This document shows positions 46,089-55,405 of a stretch of DNA of 64,000 bases, in pieces. Location of the stretch: positions 6,672,001 to 6,736,000 of the forward strand of contig CP139021.1 of assembly GCA_034044135.1 (NCBI GenBank). The letters are read 5' to 3'. The translations under genes and the position numbers were made by a program. A model generated the notes under the pieces. The model made no database searches. It saw nothing but the letters and a program-made list of their open reading frames with translations, and had not been told where the DNA came from. Each line of letters starts with the position of its first letter. Positions within the stretch are counted from its first letter, which is position 1. The stretch comes from Flammeovirgaceae bacterium SG7u.111. Lineage in GTDB: Bacteria > Bacteroidota > Bacteroidia > Cytophagales > Flammeovirgaceae.

Positions 46089-47663
46089 ATGATACATGGC
46101 AAAAATAGGATTGGCTTCGAATTGTCAGGAATAAAAACTCAAGCAACGGATACCATACAGGTAGAAGGGGCGGAATTTTTCCCAGCTACGAGCACTGACA
46201 TCTCGCTGGCCATTGAAAAATCGACCAAAGCATTTTCCACCTACAAAACCTTAAGTGGCGAGAAAAAAGCGGCGTTCTTAGATGCGATCGCCGATGAAAT
46301 CTTGGCCCTGGGGGATGAATTGGTAAAAACTGCTATGGCAGAATCTTCTTTGCCAGAAGGCAGAATAGTAGGGGAAAGAGGCAGGACTATGGGGCAACTG
46401 AAATTATTTGCCAGCCTGCTGCGCGAAGGATCATGGGTAGATGCCGTAATCGACCCTGCACTGCCAGAAAGGCAACCTTTGCCAAGAACCGACCTCAGAA
46501 AAATGTTGGTACCTGTCGGTCCAGTGGTCGTTTTCACTGCTAGCAATTTCCCTTTGGCGTTCTCAACCGCAGGTGGCGACACCGCTTCGGCGCTTGCTGC
46601 GGGAAACCCCGTGATTGTAAAAGCACATGAAGCCCACCTCAAAACCAACGAGCTCGGTGGAGAGGCGATCAACAAAGCCGCTGAAAAAACAGGCATGCCC
46701 GACGGGGTTTTCTCTTATTTGGTAGGAAAAAGCTACGAATTAGGACTTAGCCTCGTGAAACACCCTTCGGTAAAATCGGTAGCATTTACCGGTTCGCAAG
46801 GCGGAGGCATGGCTTTGTACAAGGCAGCAATGGAAAGGGAAGAGCCTATTCCAGTATTTGCCGAAATGGGGAGCATCAATCCTGTTGTGATTTTACCAAA
46901 CAAATTGGCTTCAGAAACGGAGGCGCTTGCCAAAACGATGGCTGGCTCGGTTACGTTGGGCGTAGGCCAGTTTTGTACCAACCCTGGCCTGCTCATCGCC
47001 CTAGAAAGCGAAGCATTGAGCACGTTCATTTCAAGCTTGGGCAAAGAAATAGAGCAAATAGTACCGGGAACTATGTTGTACCAAAACGTGGCCAACGGAT
47101 ACCAAAAAGGCAAGGAAACTACCTTGTCACAAAAAGGGGTAAAAGCCGAAGGGGTAAGCTCAACAGCGCCTACCAATGACTTGGCGGGAGTTCCTACCGT
47201 AGCATCGGTAGAGGCAGCGGATTTCTTGGCAAACCCGAATTTGCAACACGAGGTATTTGGCCCATTTTCTTTGGTAGTCACTTGCAAAGGAAAAGAGCAG
47301 TTGGAAGAAGTTGTAGATGCGCTGAAAGGGCAGTTGACCGCTACGATTATGCACGCTGGCGCTGACCTTGAAACATACGGCTCAGTAGTGGAAAAAGCAG
47401 GTGCAAAAGTAGGCCGATTGATATTCAACGGCGTGCCCACAGGAGTGGAAGTTTGCCACGCCATGCAGCATGGCGGTCCTTTCCCAGCAAGTACCGACAG
47501 CCGCTTTACATCGGTAGGCACTGATGCGATCAAAAGATTTGCCCGCCCATTATGTTTCCAAGATTGCCCCGAAGATTTTCTGCCAGCAGAATTGAAAAGT
47601 AGCAATTCTAACAGCATTTGGAGAAGGGTAAATGGAGCGCTCACAAAAGATACAATTGCATAA
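46089..47663 (+). CDS. 2-Oxoglutarate semialdehyde dehydrogenase (NADP-dependent aldehyde dehydrogenase)
   Basis: About 524 residues from the ATG at 46089 (an in-frame TTG at 46083 is less likely). It has the aldehyde dehydrogenase fold with catalytic Cys C296 in GQFCTNPG and the general-base Glu E259 in FAEMGS. The VGPVVVFTASNFPLAFSTAGGD and KAHEAHLKTN segments are typical of the NADP-using, alpha-ketoglutarate-semialdehyde-type subgroup. It oxidises the semialdehyde to 2-oxoglutarate, the last step of hydroxyproline breakdown. The gene lies 45 bases after the deaminase. Confidence 0.92.
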   Translation: MIHGKNRIGFELSGIKTQATDTIQVEGAEFFPATSTDISLAIEKSTKAFSTYKTLSGEKKAAFLDAIADEILALGDELVKTAMAESSLPEGRIVGERGRTMGQLKLFASLLREGSWVDAVIDPALPERQPLPRTDLRKMLVPVGPVVVFTASNFPLAFSTAGGDTASALAAGNPVIVKAHEAHLKTNELGGEAINKAAEKTGMPDGVFSYLVGKSYELGLSLVKHPSVKSVAFTGSQGGGMALYKAAMEREEPIPVFAEMGSINPVVILPNKLASETEALAKTMAGSVTLGVGQFCTNPGLLIALESEALSTFISSLGKEIEQIVPGTMLYQNVANGYQKGKETTLSQKGVKAEGVSSTAPTNDLAGVPTVASVEAADFLANPNLQHEVFGPFSLVVTCKGKEQLEEVVDALKGQLTATIMHAGADLETYGSVVEKAGAKVGRLIFNGVPTGVEVCHAMQHGGPFPASTDSRFTSVGTDAIKRFARPLCFQDCPEDFLPAELKSSNSNSIWRRVNGALTKDTIA

Positions 47664-47717
47664 TCATTCAATCAAAGTGAATCAACAACAACGACAACTG
47701 ATTTATTAATAAAAAGA

Positions 47718-48719
47718 ATGGCAAGAAAATCCTTTTACTGCATTGATGGCCACACTTGTGGCAGTCCAGTGCGACTAGTGGCCGGAGGAGGCCCATTGCT
47801 CGAAGGAAAAAACATGAGCGAAAAGCGCCAGCATTTTCTTAAAGAATATGACTGGATACGCAAAGGGTTAATGTTTGAACCTCGAGGGCACGACATGATG
47901 TCGGGAAGCATTTTGTATCCTCCTTCTAATCCTGAAAATGATATTGCTGTTCTTTTTATTGAAACCAGTGGCTGCCTTCCCATGTGTGGGCATGGCACCA
48001 TCGGGACTATTACCTCGGGAATAGAGGAAGGGTTGATCTCTCCCAAAATACCGGGTAAAATTAAGTTGGAAACACCTGCTGGCTTGATAAAAATTGAGTA
48101 CAAGCAAGAAGGGAAAAAAGTAAAATCCGTAAAGCTTACGAATGTTCCAGCCTATTTGGCTGCGGAAAATATTACCGTGGAGTGTCCGGGTCTTGGCGTT
48201 CTTACGGTCGATGTATCATTTGGCGGGAATTTTTACGCCATTGTCGATCCGCAAGAAAACTTTGAAGGCATTCAAGCACATACCGCTGATTCCCTGATCC
48301 AGTGGAGCAGGAAAATCAGAACCTTGATAAACAAACAACACACTTTCACACATCCTTTGGACAGTACCATCAATGGGCTCAGCCACATTCTTTGGACGGG
48401 AGAAACCCTTTCCGAAGATGCAACTGCTAGAAATGCCGTATTCTACGGGGATAAAGCGATCGATCGCTCTCCCTGTGGAACTGGCACTTCGGCAAGGCTG
48501 GCCCAATGGTACGCTAAAGGAAAACTAAAAATTGGTGAACCTTTTATTCATGAAAGCATCATCGGTTCTAAATTTATTGGCCGAGTGGAAGCCGAAACAA
48601 AAATTGGCGATATCGATGCCATCATCCCAAGCATAGAAGGCTGGGCGATGGTCACCGGGTATAACCACATCATCATAGATGACGACGATCCGTATGCACA
48701 TGGTTTTCAAGTGATTTAA
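47718..48719 (+). CDS. 4-Hydroxyproline 2-epimerase (proline racemase family)
   Basis: A 333-residue proline-racemase-fold enzyme. Both catalytic cysteines are present: C90 in SGCLPMCGHGTIG and C253 in DRSPCGTGT. This pair marks epimerases and racemases, while dehydratases of the family have Thr in place of the first Cys. It converts trans-4-hydroxy-L-proline to cis-4-hydroxy-D-proline, the first step of the catabolic route. The following FAD dehydrogenase and preceding semialdehyde dehydrogenase support hydroxyproline over proline as substrate. Confidence 0.93.
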   Translation: MARKSFYCIDGHTCGSPVRLVAGGGPLLEGKNMSEKRQHFLKEYDWIRKGLMFEPRGHDMMSGSILYPPSNPENDIAVLFIETSGCLPMCGHGTIGTITSGIEEGLISPKIPGKIKLETPAGLIKIEYKQEGKKVKSVKLTNVPAYLAAENITVECPGLGVLTVDVSFGGNFYAIVDPQENFEGIQAHTADSLIQWSRKIRTLINKQHTFTHPLDSTINGLSHILWTGETLSEDATARNAVFYGDKAIDRSPCGTGTSARLAQWYAKGKLKIGEPFIHESIIGSKFIGRVEAETKIGDIDAIIPSIEGWAMVTGYNHIIIDDDDPYAHGFQVI

Positions 48720-48785
48720 CTTGTTTTTATATCATTTATCTTAAAAAAATCGCGTGCCACCTTAACCTATTGGATGTACTCTAAA

Positions 48786-48900
48786 AGTTACTGGTTACCA
48801 GTTACGGGTTTCTGGTTTTTTTAAAAGAAATGATTGCGACTGTAACTGCTTTGCTAGGGCTATTTCATAAACTAAAATTGAGATCCAGCAACCAGAACCC
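48786..48900. repeat. Dispersed intergenic repeat, copy C (inverted pair)
   Basis: AGTTACTGGTTACCAGTTAC starts at 48786 and is followed by GGGTTTCTGG and a TTTTTTTAAAAG tail as in copy A. An inverse piece, CCAGCAACCAGAACCC, is at 48885-48900. It lies between the epimerase and FAD-dehydrogenase genes. Confidence 0.6.
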
Positions 48901-48966
48901 TTCAGTAAGAATGGAAAACAGGTTTAATCGAGAAGCTTATTCTATAGTATTTTTTTAACCGGAAAA

Positions 48967-50220
48967 ATGGCCAGCAAAAAAACAGTAATCATCGGAGGTG
49001 GAGTAATCGGCATCTGCTCTGCCTATTACCTCAATAAGAAAGGGTTTGAAGTAACGGTACTAGACCAAAACGACTTTCAGGACAGCGCCTCTTTTGGCAA
49101 TGCGGGAATGGTCGTTCCCAGCCATTTTATCCCGATGGCCGCCCCTGGCATGATCGCCTTGGGCATGAAATGGATGTTTAATCCCGAAAGCCCTTTCCAC
49201 ATCAAACCTCGCCTCAACAAAGAATTGTTTTCTTGGGGCTGGAAATTCTACAAAGCAGCGACTCCACATAGGGTAAAACAAGCGATACCCGTCCTCAAAG
49301 ACCTTAACCTAACAAGCAAAAAGCTTTTTGAAGAAATAGCTACTGACGAATCATTGGATTTTGCCTTCCAAAAGAAAGGCTTGATGATGTACTGCAAAAC
49401 CGAAGCAGCACTTCACGAAGAAAAAGAACTAGCAACAGAAGCCAATAAAATTGGAATAAAGGCGGAAGTATTGGGAAAAGAAGAAGCCCAATCCATCGAC
49501 TCGGGGTTGGAACTTGATATTCATGGAGCTATTTATTTCCCCATGGACGCTTTCCTCACTCCTCACCTATTTTTGAATGGATTGAAAGAAAAGTTGGAAC
49601 AAAAAGGGGTAACGTTTTTGGCAAACACCCAAGTCACAGGCTTCGAAACAAACGGACAAAAAATAACGACTGCACAAACTTCAGCAGGAGCAATAGAAGC
49701 CGATGAGTTCGTCATCGCTTCTGGCTCTTGGTCGAGTTCCATGCTCAAAGGCTTGAACATTTCTATGCCGCTGATGGCAGGCAAAGGGTACAGTTTTGTG
49801 ATTCCCGAGCCCAAAGCCAAACCGGAAATTTGTTCCATCCTCACCGAAGCAAGAGTTGCGGTCACGCCAATGGCGCATGGCCTCCGCATTGCGGGCACCA
49901 TGGAGCTCGCCGGGATTGATTTAAGCATCAATAAAAGAAGATTAGAAGGGATTTATAAATCAATTCCCAAGTATTTTCCCCAATTTAGTGCAGATGATTT
50001 TAGGGACATCGAAGTATGGTCGGGGTTGCGTCCCTGCTCGCCAGACGGCATTCCTTACATAGGTAGGTTCCAGAAATATCCGAACCTCATTGCCGCTACG
50101 GGGCACTCTATGATGGGGCTGAGCCTTGGGCCCGTTACGGGGAAAATTGTTGCCCAACTAGTCGCCAACGAAAAGCAAGATGTAGAAAGTAAATTATTAG
50201 CCGTAGATCGGTATAACTAA
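48967..50220 (+). CDS. Probable D-hydroxyproline dehydrogenase (DadA-like FAD oxidoreductase)
   Basis: A 417-residue flavoprotein with FAD-binding VIIGGGVIGICSAYYLNKKG at residues 6-25 and the DadA/glycine-oxidase layout: NAGMVVPSHFIPMAAPGM, EADEFVIASGSWSS and the C-terminal GLRPCSPDGIPYIGR and GHSMMGLSLGPVTGKIVA segments. In hydroxyproline pathways this family oxidises cis-4-hydroxy-D-proline to delta1-pyrroline-4-hydroxy-2-carboxylate, the substrate of the deaminase at 45129. Context decides the substrate; the family also includes D-amino-acid dehydrogenases. Confidence 0.9.
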   Translation: MASKKTVIIGGGVIGICSAYYLNKKGFEVTVLDQNDFQDSASFGNAGMVVPSHFIPMAAPGMIALGMKWMFNPESPFHIKPRLNKELFSWGWKFYKAATPHRVKQAIPVLKDLNLTSKKLFEEIATDESLDFAFQKKGLMMYCKTEAALHEEKELATEANKIGIKAEVLGKEEAQSIDSGLELDIHGAIYFPMDAFLTPHLFLNGLKEKLEQKGVTFLANTQVTGFETNGQKITTAQTSAGAIEADEFVIASGSWSSSMLKGLNISMPLMAGKGYSFVIPEPKAKPEICSILTEARVAVTPMAHGLRIAGTMELAGIDLSINKRRLEGIYKSIPKYFPQFSADDFRDIEVWSGLRPCSPDGIPYIGRFQKYPNLIAATGHSMMGLSLGPVTGKIVAQLVANEKQDVESKLLAVDRYN

Positions 50221-50286
50221 CTGCTTCGCAAAATAAGTTTTTAGTGGTCTTTGCTACTTAAAAACCTCTATTTTACTCTAGCTCAT

Positions 50287-50420
50287 GGTTACAGGTTGCT
50301 AGTTTCATGTTACTGGTTTTGTAAATAAAAAACAATTCCACCAGAAATCAACAAACTGTATATCAATAAGTTTACTTATTCAATGATTGAAAAATGAGAA
50401 TAACACGTAACCTTCAACCA
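50287..50420. repeat. Dispersed intergenic repeat, copy D
   Basis: GGTTACAGGTTGCTAGTTTC starts at 50287 and continues ATGTTACTGGTTTTG. A weaker inverse piece, AACACGTAACCTTCAACC, lies at 50402-50419. The word order follows copies A and C. Confidence 0.55.
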
Positions 50421-50495
50421 AAGCTCAAAAAACACAAAATTTGTAATTATAAAAATTCAACAATCTAGTTTAAAACACACCAAACCTCGTAGCAG

Positions 50496-52748
50496 ATGAA
50501 AAAAAGAGTATCAGCACTTTACCAGATTATTACTTCAACCTTCATCCTTTTATTACCATTTGCTACCTACTCACAAACCAACGATCCATCCTTGCTCAGC
50601 TTGGATAGGATTTTCACCCAATACGAATTTTCCTCCGGCTATTTCGGTCCTGCAAGGTGGATAGACGAAGGAAATGGCTACACGACCGTGGAGCGTTCCG
50701 CAGGCGGAGGGCAAGATATTGTCCGCTACAACACGGAAACAGGCGAGAAGGAAATTCTGATTCCCGCTACCCTACTTGTTCCTTCGGGAAGTGCTAGCCC
50801 TTTGCGCATCAGCAACTACGAGTGGTCAGGTGACAAATCGAAACTGTTGATTTACACCAACACCGCAAGGGTTTGGCGAACCAATACCAAAGGCGATTAT
50901 TGGGTATTGGATTTGGCAAGCAAAAAACTTCAGAAATTGGGCGGCAAGGAAGCAAAGCCTTCTACCTTGATGTTTGCCAAGTTTTCCCCTCAAGCCGACC
51001 GCGTGGCTTACGTGAGGGAGCACAATCTTTTTGTAGAAGAACTCGCTTCTGGAAAAATCACCCAACTTACGTTTGATGGCACGGTCGATATCATCAACGG
51101 TACGTTCGACTGGGTGTACGAAGAAGAATTTCAAATCCAAGACGGTTTCCGTTGGAGTCCTGACGGAACTTCCATCGCCTTTTGGCAACTAGACGCCACA
51201 GACATCAAAGATTTCTTGATGATCAACAATACCGATTCTATTTATTCTTACACCATTCCCGTCCAATACCCCAAAGCTGGAGAAGACAATTCGGCCTGCA
51301 AAATGGGCGTGGTAAGCGCCAAAGGGGGCGAAACGGTGTGGATGAACGTTCCGGGCGATCCGAAAAACAACTACATCCCCCGCATGATGTGGGCACCTGA
51401 TTCCAAAGCTATTTTGATCCAGCGCATGAACAGGTACCAAAACACCAACCAAATTATGCAATGCAACGCTGCTACGGGAGAGGTAAAAACCATTTTCACA
51501 GACAAAGAAGAAAATGCTTGGCTCGAAGTGGTGAACGATTGGATTTGGATGGAAGATGGCAAAAGCTTCACTTGGGTAAGCGAAAAAGACGGTTGGAGGC
51601 ACGTGTACCTCATCAGCGCCGATGGGCAAACCGAAAAGTTGATTACTCCGGGGGAATTTGACATCATCAGCATAGAAAAAATTGACACGAAAAAAGGCTG
51701 GTTGTATTACATCGCTTCTCCCACTAATCCTACTCAGCGGTACTTATTCCGAAGTAAATTGAACGGGAAAGGCAAACCTGAAAGATTGAGCCCAGAAGAC
51801 CAACCCGGCACGCACGGCTACACCATTTCCCCTGATGGAAAATGGGCGTTCCACAACTTTTCTTCCATGGGCGTTCCGACTACCACTTCGCTCATCAAAC
51901 TTCCCGACCATTCCGTTCAGCGAGTTTTGGTGGAAAACAAGGAGTTGAAAGACAAAGTAACAGCCTTAAAACAGAAACCAACCGAGTTTTTCCGAGTAGA
52001 TATCGGCGAAGGCGTGGAGCTGGATGCGTATATGATCAAGCCTTTTGACTTCGATCCTGCAAAAAAATACCCTGTACTTTTCCATGTGTATGGCGAGCCT
52101 TGGAACCAAACGGTGCTGGATAGTTGGGGCGGTGCAACCTATTTGTGGCACTTGATGCTTGCCCAACAAGGCTACATCGTGATGAGCATCGATAACCGTG
52201 GCACACCAGCGCCTCGCGGCAGGGAATGGAGAAAGATTGTCTACGGAGCAATCGGAGTGCTCGCTTCGGCCGACCAAGCAAATGGAGTGAAGGAAATCAT
52301 CAAAAAATATGATTTTGTGGATGGTGACAGGATTGGAATTTGGGGATGGAGTGGCGGAGGAGCGATGACGCTCAACGCCATGTTCAGGTATCCTGAAGTA
52401 TACAAAATGGGCATGTCTGTCGCACCGGTCACCAACCAACGCTTCTACGACAATATTTACCAAGAGCGCTACATGGGCTTGCCTTCGGAAAACGTAGAAG
52501 GCTACAAAAACGGTTCTCCCATCACTTTTGCCAAGAACCTAAAAGGAAACCTGCTACTGATGCACGGAACGGGTGACGATAATGTGCATTACCAAAACTC
52601 GGAAGCCTTGATAAACGAGCTCATCAAGTACAACAAGATTTTCACCATGATGCCCTACCCCAACCGTTCGCACGGCATCTACGAAGGGGAAAATACATCG
52701 AGGCACGTACGGGAAATGCTGACTTGGTATTTGAAAAATAACCTTTAG
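50496..52748 (+). CDS. Dipeptidyl-peptidase IV-type serine peptidase (S9B)
   Basis: A 750-residue exported protein (signal ending near FATYSQT) of the standard DPP4 layout. An N-terminal eight-bladed propeller holds the double-Glu FDWVYEEEF motif that binds the peptide N-terminus and marks true dipeptidyl peptidases. The C-terminal alpha/beta-hydrolase has Ser S619 in GWSGGG, Asp D694/D695 in GTGDDNVHY and His H726 in RSHGIYEG. DPP4 releases Xaa-Pro dipeptides from the N-terminus of peptides, which fits breakdown of proline-rich or collagen-like substrates after import. Confidence 0.95.
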   Translation: MKKRVSALYQIITSTFILLLPFATYSQTNDPSLLSLDRIFTQYEFSSGYFGPARWIDEGNGYTTVERSAGGGQDIVRYNTETGEKEILIPATLLVPSGSASPLRISNYEWSGDKSKLLIYTNTARVWRTNTKGDYWVLDLASKKLQKLGGKEAKPSTLMFAKFSPQADRVAYVREHNLFVEELASGKITQLTFDGTVDIINGTFDWVYEEEFQIQDGFRWSPDGTSIAFWQLDATDIKDFLMINNTDSIYSYTIPVQYPKAGEDNSACKMGVVSAKGGETVWMNVPGDPKNNYIPRMMWAPDSKAILIQRMNRYQNTNQIMQCNAATGEVKTIFTDKEENAWLEVVNDWIWMEDGKSFTWVSEKDGWRHVYLISADGQTEKLITPGEFDIISIEKIDTKKGWLYYIASPTNPTQRYLFRSKLNGKGKPERLSPEDQPGTHGYTISPDGKWAFHNFSSMGVPTTTSLIKLPDHSVQRVLVENKELKDKVTALKQKPTEFFRVDIGEGVELDAYMIKPFDFDPAKKYPVLFHVYGEPWNQTVLDSWGGATYLWHLMLAQQGYIVMSIDNRGTPAPRGREWRKIVYGAIGVLASADQANGVKEIIKKYDFVDGDRIGIWGWSGGGAMTLNAMFRYPEVYKMGMSVAPVTNQRFYDNIYQERYMGLPSENVEGYKNGSPITFAKNLKGNLLLMHGTGDDNVHYQNSEALINELIKYNKIFTMMPYPNRSHGIYEGENTSRHVREMLTWYLKNNL

Positions 52749-52761
52749 TAACTATTCAAAA

Positions 52762-52798
52762 AGAGTTTTGCAGAGATTCAAGCTGCAGAACTCTTTTT
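52762..52798 (+). terminator. Intrinsic terminator after the DPP4-like gene
   Basis: A 12-bp stem AGAGTTTTGCAG/CTGCAGAACTCT (52762-52773, 52783-52794) with one G-T pair and a T-run closes the transcript 14 bases after the stop. Confidence 0.9.
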
Positions 52799-52860
52799 GT
52801 TTTAGAATAAATGGCTAAAGTTGCTACCTAATTCATACGACCACATTTAACGAACCATTT

Positions 52861-53892
52861 ATGAGCAAAATTAAAATTTCGCTGCTGCTAGCGCTTACCT
52901 TCCAATCCCTCCTTCTTTTTGGGCAAACTATTTCTTGGGAAATTCAAGATAGTGGCAACAAGGCTTCCATTCGTGGAATTTCCGCGGTGAACAAAAAAGT
53001 TTGCTGGCTTAGCGGAAGCGGAGGAACGGTAGCAAAAACAGTAGACGGTGGCAAAACTTGGGTAAACCTAAAAGTCCCCAACGCAGATTCCCTCGACTTC
53101 CGAGACATCGAAGCTTTTAGCGCCAAAGAAGCAATTATCATGAGCGTAGGCAACGGAGCTAACTCCCGAATCATGAAAACAGTGGATGGAGGAGCGACGT
53201 GGAAAGAGGTTTTTGTGAACAAAGAAGCTGAAGGTTTTTTCGATGGTATTGCCTTTTGGGATAAAAAACACGGAATTTTGATGGGCGACCCGATCAATGG
53301 AAAACTCTACATCCTCAAAACGGACGATGCTGGGGAAACATGGACGCAAGTTCCCGAAAAAGACGCACCAGCGGTAGCAGAAGGGGAATTTGCCTTTGCC
53401 GCAAGCGGAAGCCACATCGCTGTTTTTGGCGAAAGCCAAGCGTGGATAGGCACAGGCGGAAGCAAAGCCCGCGTGTTTTACTCCACCGACGGTGGTCTTA
53501 CTTGGAACGTAACCCCAACTGAAATCATCCAAGGAGAATCTTCTACAGGCCTTTTCTCTGTGGACTTCAAATCAGCTACTTATGGAGTGGGTGTTGGTGG
53601 GGATTATACCAAAGAAAAAGAAGGAAAAGACAACATCACCCTCACTACCGATGGCGGGAAAAGTTGGGAATTGGTGAAAGATGCCGGGGTAAATTACTGT
53701 TCTTCTGTCCGCTTTGTGGGCGACTATGTGATTGCCACAGGCCCTGAAACTTCTTACTATTCCGCAGATGCGGGGAAAACGTGGACGCAATTCAGCGAAG
53801 TTGGTTACCATACCCTGAGCATCGGCAACTCGCCCAAAGCAGTTTGGGCAGCGGGCAGAGATGGAAAAGTGGGTAAATTGATCATCAAATAA
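52861..53892 (+). CDS. Ycf48/BNR-type beta-propeller exported protein
   Basis: A 343-residue protein with a signal peptide (MSKIKISLLLALTFQSLLLFG). Repeated blades carry the S/T-x-D-G-G-x-T-W motif (TVDGGKTWVNLK, TVDGGATWKEV, TDDAGETWTQV, STDGGLTWNVT, TTDGGKSWELV, SADAGKTWTQF), six copies that fit a Ycf48/BNR propeller. These proteins often act as assembly factors or surface binding modules. It is the only non-peptidase in this stretch, placed between two peptidase genes, which suggests a scaffold or binding role in the locus; no catalytic residue is evident. Confidence 0.85.
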   Translation: MSKIKISLLLALTFQSLLLFGQTISWEIQDSGNKASIRGISAVNKKVCWLSGSGGTVAKTVDGGKTWVNLKVPNADSLDFRDIEAFSAKEAIIMSVGNGANSRIMKTVDGGATWKEVFVNKEAEGFFDGIAFWDKKHGILMGDPINGKLYILKTDDAGETWTQVPEKDAPAVAEGEFAFAASGSHIAVFGESQAWIGTGGSKARVFYSTDGGLTWNVTPTEIIQGESSTGLFSVDFKSATYGVGVGGDYTKEKEGKDNITLTTDGGKSWELVKDAGVNYCSSVRFVGDYVIATGPETSYYSADAGKTWTQFSEVGYHTLSIGNSPKAVWAAGRDGKVGKLIIK

Positions 53893-53923
53893 ACAAACTA
53901 TTTTTAACCTTAACCCGAACAAT

Positions 53924-55318
53924 ATGTTTGACAAAGAAATCTATATTCAACGAAGAGAAGTCTTAAAACAAAAAGTCGGTTCTGGACTCATTTTGCTGCT
54001 TGGCAATGAAGAAAGCAGCATGAACTACAAAGACAATTGCTACTCTTTCAGGCAAGACAGCTCATTTCTTTACTACTTTGGCTTGGACAAGCCTGGGTTC
54101 GTCGGCATCATCGATGTAGACAAAAACGAAGAAGTGATTTTTGGAAATGACCTTACCATAGACGATATCGTATGGACGGGGCCATTGCCCACCATGGCCG
54201 AACTTGTTGCTTCTGTGGGTGTCAAGTCAACTTTCCCTTACGCCAAAATTGCGGAAACTCTTCAAAAAGCCTTGGCGGCAAAGCAAGTTATTCACATCCT
54301 TCCCCCTTACCGCCCAGAAAACACTATCAAACTCAGCCAATGGCTTGGCTGCGGACTTGAAGAGGTAGCCTCAAAAGTTTCTACTACACTCATAAAAGCC
54401 GTTGTAGCACAGCGCTCTATCAAAAGCTCCGAAGAAGTTGACGAGATAGAAAAAGCAGTAGAAGTTTCCAATCAAATGCATTTGGAGCTGATGAAGCAGA
54501 CCAAAATTGGGCAAAAAGAAGTGGAACTAGTAGGCAAGCTCCGAGGAGTGGCCATCAGCGCAGGTGGAGATGTTGGCTATCCAATCATTCTTACCAAAAA
54601 TGGCCAAACGCTGCACAACCATTTTCATGACAATATCATTAAGGAAAATGACATGGTGCTTTGCGATGCTGGCGCTGCAACAGGGATGCACTACACGGGC
54701 GATTTGACACGGACAGTTCCTGCGGGGAAAAAATTCACTCCTCGCCAAAAAGAGCTATATAATATCGTATTAAACTCTTTCAAAGCGGCTGTAGCTGCAC
54801 TGAAGCCCGGCGTACTTTTTAAAGATGTTCACCTCTTGGCTTGCGAAACCTTGGCCGACGGCTTGAAAGAAGTTGGGCTGATGAAAGGTGATACCAAAGA
54901 AGCTGTGGCCGCAGGCGCTCATGCCATGTTTTTCCAATGCGGCTTGGGCCACATGATGGGGCTGGATGTCCACGACATGGAAGATTTGGGCGAGCAATAT
55001 GTAGGCTACACGGAAGAATTGAAAAAAAGCACACAGTTCGGCTTGAAATCCTTACGCTTGGGAAAAGCCTTGGAAGAGGGATTTGTGATTACCGTAGAAC
55101 CGGGCATTTACATCATCCCTGAGCTGATCGACTTGTGGAAATCCGAAAATAAATTCACAGAATACCTCAACTACGAAAAGCTGGAAGAATACCGAGACTT
55201 CGGAGGTATCCGAGTTGAAGATGATTTCTTGATCACGGAAAGTGGTTACAGAAAACTAGGCGGCCACTTGCCTTTGGAAGTGGAGGAAATCGAAGCAATT
55301 CGTGCGGGCAGCTTTTAA
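53924..55318 (+). CDS. M24 Xaa-Pro aminopeptidase/dipeptidase
   Basis: A 464-residue metallopeptidase of the aminopeptidase P type. An AMP_N domain (1-165) precedes a pita-bread catalytic domain with the five metal ligands D248 (LCDAGAATGMHYTGDLTR), D260 (in the same stretch), H343 (GLGHMMGLDVHD), E392 (VEPGIYI) and E432 (GGIRVEDDFL). These enzymes cleave Xaa-Pro bonds. No signal peptide, so it acts in the cytoplasm on imported Xaa-Pro dipeptides or short peptides. Only 31 bases separate it from the Ycf48-like gene, so they form an operon. Confidence 0.95.
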   Translation: MFDKEIYIQRREVLKQKVGSGLILLLGNEESSMNYKDNCYSFRQDSSFLYYFGLDKPGFVGIIDVDKNEEVIFGNDLTIDDIVWTGPLPTMAELVASVGVKSTFPYAKIAETLQKALAAKQVIHILPPYRPENTIKLSQWLGCGLEEVASKVSTTLIKAVVAQRSIKSSEEVDEIEKAVEVSNQMHLELMKQTKIGQKEVELVGKLRGVAISAGGDVGYPIILTKNGQTLHNHFHDNIIKENDMVLCDAGAATGMHYTGDLTRTVPAGKKFTPRQKELYNIVLNSFKAAVAALKPGVLFKDVHLLACETLADGLKEVGLMKGDTKEAVAAGAHAMFFQCGLGHMMGLDVHDMEDLGEQYVGYTEELKKSTQFGLKSLRLGKALEEGFVITVEPGIYIIPELIDLWKSENKFTEYLNYEKLEEYRDFGGIRVEDDFLITESGYRKLGGHLPLEVEEIEAIRAGSF

Positions 55319-55338
55319 CAAATAGCTTTTTATAATAC

Positions 55339-55372
55339 AGAGCATGTTTAGGATTACCCTTAAACATGCTCT
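55339..55372. repeat. Long hairpin without T-run, AGAGCATGTTTA family
   Basis: A perfect 12-bp stem AGAGCATGTTTA/TAAACATGCTCT (55339-55350, 55361-55372) with a 10-base loop lies between the M24 and the second S9 gene. There is no T-run, so it is not a standard terminator. The same 12 bases occur at 35254-35265. Confidence 0.6.
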
Positions 55373-55405
55373 CATAAATTATTCACAACTACAACCAATC
55401 TATCT

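Noticed and set aside
46733-47671. Long open frame antisense to the aldehyde dehydrogenase gene
   Set aside because: The plus strand has the full catalytic Cys and Glu set and a well-formed protein; the antisense frame has no recognisable domain and reflects codon bias.
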